Shown: piece by piece, positions 58,878 through 64,000 of the stretch | Layout: each line of letters begins with the position of its first letter | Position numbering within the stretch: the stretch's first letter is position 1 | NCBI GenBank assembly: GCA_904063045.1 | Contig: CAJFCJ010000011.1 | Coordinates: 186,001 to 250,000 of the forward strand | Length of the DNA: 64,000 bases | Source: Dimorphilus gyrociliatus | Taxonomy: Eukaryota; Annelida; Polychaeta; Dinophilidae | Direction of reading: 5' to 3' | Position numbers and translations under genes: made by a program | Notes under the pieces: model-generated | The model's database searches: none | Told to the model about the DNA's origin: nothing | What the model saw: the letters and a program-made list of their open reading frames with translations, nothing else

Positions 58878-59719
58878 CTCTCCTTTCTTCTCTATAACTT
58901 TTTTCTCTCTAAGAAAACTAATAATTAGTCTTTCTTTTCACCAATAGAAAATGAAATTAAATATAAAAAAAGTAACGCCCTATCGCTATTAAACGAATTA
59001 TAAAGAAATTGAAGAAGTGTTTTCAACCAATCAGCGTTCAATTTCTATTTTCCCATGCATTTTGACCTCAAAAGTAGGTGGGGTGAATGGAAAATGTAGG
59101 AGGAGCTTACTTTTAATTTCATTCTTATGTATAATGTATAATATATGCATTTATAATAACGTTTATGAATATATTAGTACTTAATAATCCTTTAAACATC
59201 CATTTTGTATAGTTATAATAATAATTTCAATGGAATGAAACTTGGAGTAATTAGAGAAATAAAGGGCATTGATCGTATCCATACGAGGCTAGAATTGGGC
59301 CTTAAAGAGTACAAATTAAAAATAAAGAGTAAGCGTTCATTGTTATTGGAAAGTCGGAAAATGTATATGTAAATAATACTCTTCTATGAGGTTAGAAAGA
59401 GAAGAGAAGAGAAGAGAGGAGAGAGAGACGCAGAGAACTTTTAATAAAAAGTTGGAAGTTTGTACATGGAAAAAAATGAAATCGTATAGAGAAAATTTTA
59501 CGGTTGTATACAATGTTTTTTCGAGGTTAAGTAACAATAGTATCAGGTCAATAAAGAAAGACTCGTTGAAAGATACAATCAAGCTTGAGCAACCCAACCT
59601 TGGAGACAATAAAATGTAGTCTATCTACAATCATTCATTCGATAAATTAAATAATCTACAGATCTTGATTCCAAGATGGAAACTCTAATTTATTGATATT
59701 AGATGATGAAACAATCAGT

Positions 59720-59769
<50 letters not shown>

Positions 59770-60322
59770 TATAGGTGTATCATTTTGAAATGTCATTAAA
59801 GATACTTTGTTCTATACATCAAATGCGGAAGAATCAACTAACCTAATATGTTTATTTATGTACAGCGTTGTATTATAGTTAGTTAAGATTATACTAAAAA
59901 TAACTGAGATAATCTTAAAGTATGTACGATAGGCAAATGTTAATGATTCGCATTGATAAAGAATTGAGAAGGTTAAGGAGTTATCCTTACAATATATAAA
60001 TATTCGAAAAGGGATTATACTGTCAGAGAAGATATTCAAGTTGTAGATAGTGTCTACATGATGGGATTATTATATTTTACTATAAGATTGTCAAGATCGT
60101 TTTCTTTGTTCCTTACTTCTTTAAGGTTAAAATTAGAGTATTAAAAGATTGTATTAATTATATTAATATATTTTAAATATATCATTTAGACTAAGAATCA
60201 ATTTCGCGAATTTTCGCGAATTTTACAATTTATTAATAAATAAGCATATCTTATTTTATAGTTAATATTAATCACGATTCTTTTCTTGGTGTTTTTCTCC
60301 TTTCCTATTCTCTTTCGTATTC
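58878..60322. other. Intergenic region upstream of PRDM12
   Basis: A 1.4 kb gap between the PRDM12 start and the 3' end of the PEP-synthase-like gene. It contains a (TA)n array at 59724-59766. Open frames at 59386-59619 and 59812-60039 are low complexity with no recognisable family. Developmental enhancers for PRDM12 may lie here, by inference only. Confidence 0.5.
59724..59766. repeat. (TA)n microsatellite
   Basis: About twenty-one TA units followed immediately by CAGTATAGG. Confidence 0.93.

Positions 60323-64000
<3,678 letters not shown>

Overview
This is a piece of a eukaryotic nuclear genome, almost certainly from a small invertebrate animal. Twenty-five protein-coding genes can be traced, all but one interrupted by spliceosomal introns; the last gene runs off the right edge. 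Most introns are very short (about 54-70 bases), intergenic gaps are often under 500 bases and the DNA is AT-rich. The gene set (PRDM12, XRCC4, RAB34, basigin, aralar, H6PD) is animal. Together with an animal PEP-synthase-like gene, this fits a compact-genome lophotrochozoan such as a miniature annelid of the Dimorphilus type. The species is an inference, not something read from the window. Splice junctions were placed by eye: phases close for every model, and nothing was aligned by software.

Layout. 0.5-3.1 kb: basigin-family immunoglobulin protein (-). 5.8-8.2 kb: ribosome assembly chaperone ACL4-like (+), converging on PCBD (-). 8.6-9.1 kb: a broken Merlin/ISXO2-like DNA transposase. 9.7-17.3 kb: a tight block of XRCC4 (+), MGME1 (-), MED31 (+), a LAP1-type torsin activator (+) and an unrecognised cysteine-containing protein (-). 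17.8-22.7 kb: RAB34 (-) divergent from UTP3/SAS10 (+). 22.9-28.4 kb: MAP7/ensconsin-like gene (+) with unusually long introns. 29.0-33.0 kb: SETD4 (-) and an unrecognised protein with repeated HRGxW motifs (-). 34.3-41.2 kb: ACY1 (+), kanadaptin SLC4A1AP (+), and an ankyrin/death-domain adaptor (-) carrying an ITAM-like tyrosine pair. 42.7-46.5 kb: aralar (+). 47.2-53.0 kb: small unknown (+), membrane-anchored beta-lactamase-like protein (-), H6PD (+). 53.6-58.9 kb: ZFYVE19 (-), Rieske protein RFESD (+), PRDM12 (-). 60.3-64.0 kb: PEP-synthase-like enzyme (-), lacking its N-terminus.

The genes do not form one pathway; this is ordinary eukaryotic gene order. Local themes are DNA end joining (XRCC4) beside mitochondrial DNA maintenance (MGME1), two ribosome biogenesis factors (ACL4-like, UTP3), and NADPH/metabolic enzymes (H6PD, ACY1, PCBD). 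Many neighbours share short divergent promoters or converge with under 250 bases between stop codons. The points most worth following up are the ITAM-like motif in the ankyrin/death-domain adaptor, the transposase relic, the animal PEP synthase, three unrecognised genes, and relaxed splice donors including one likely GC-AG intron.
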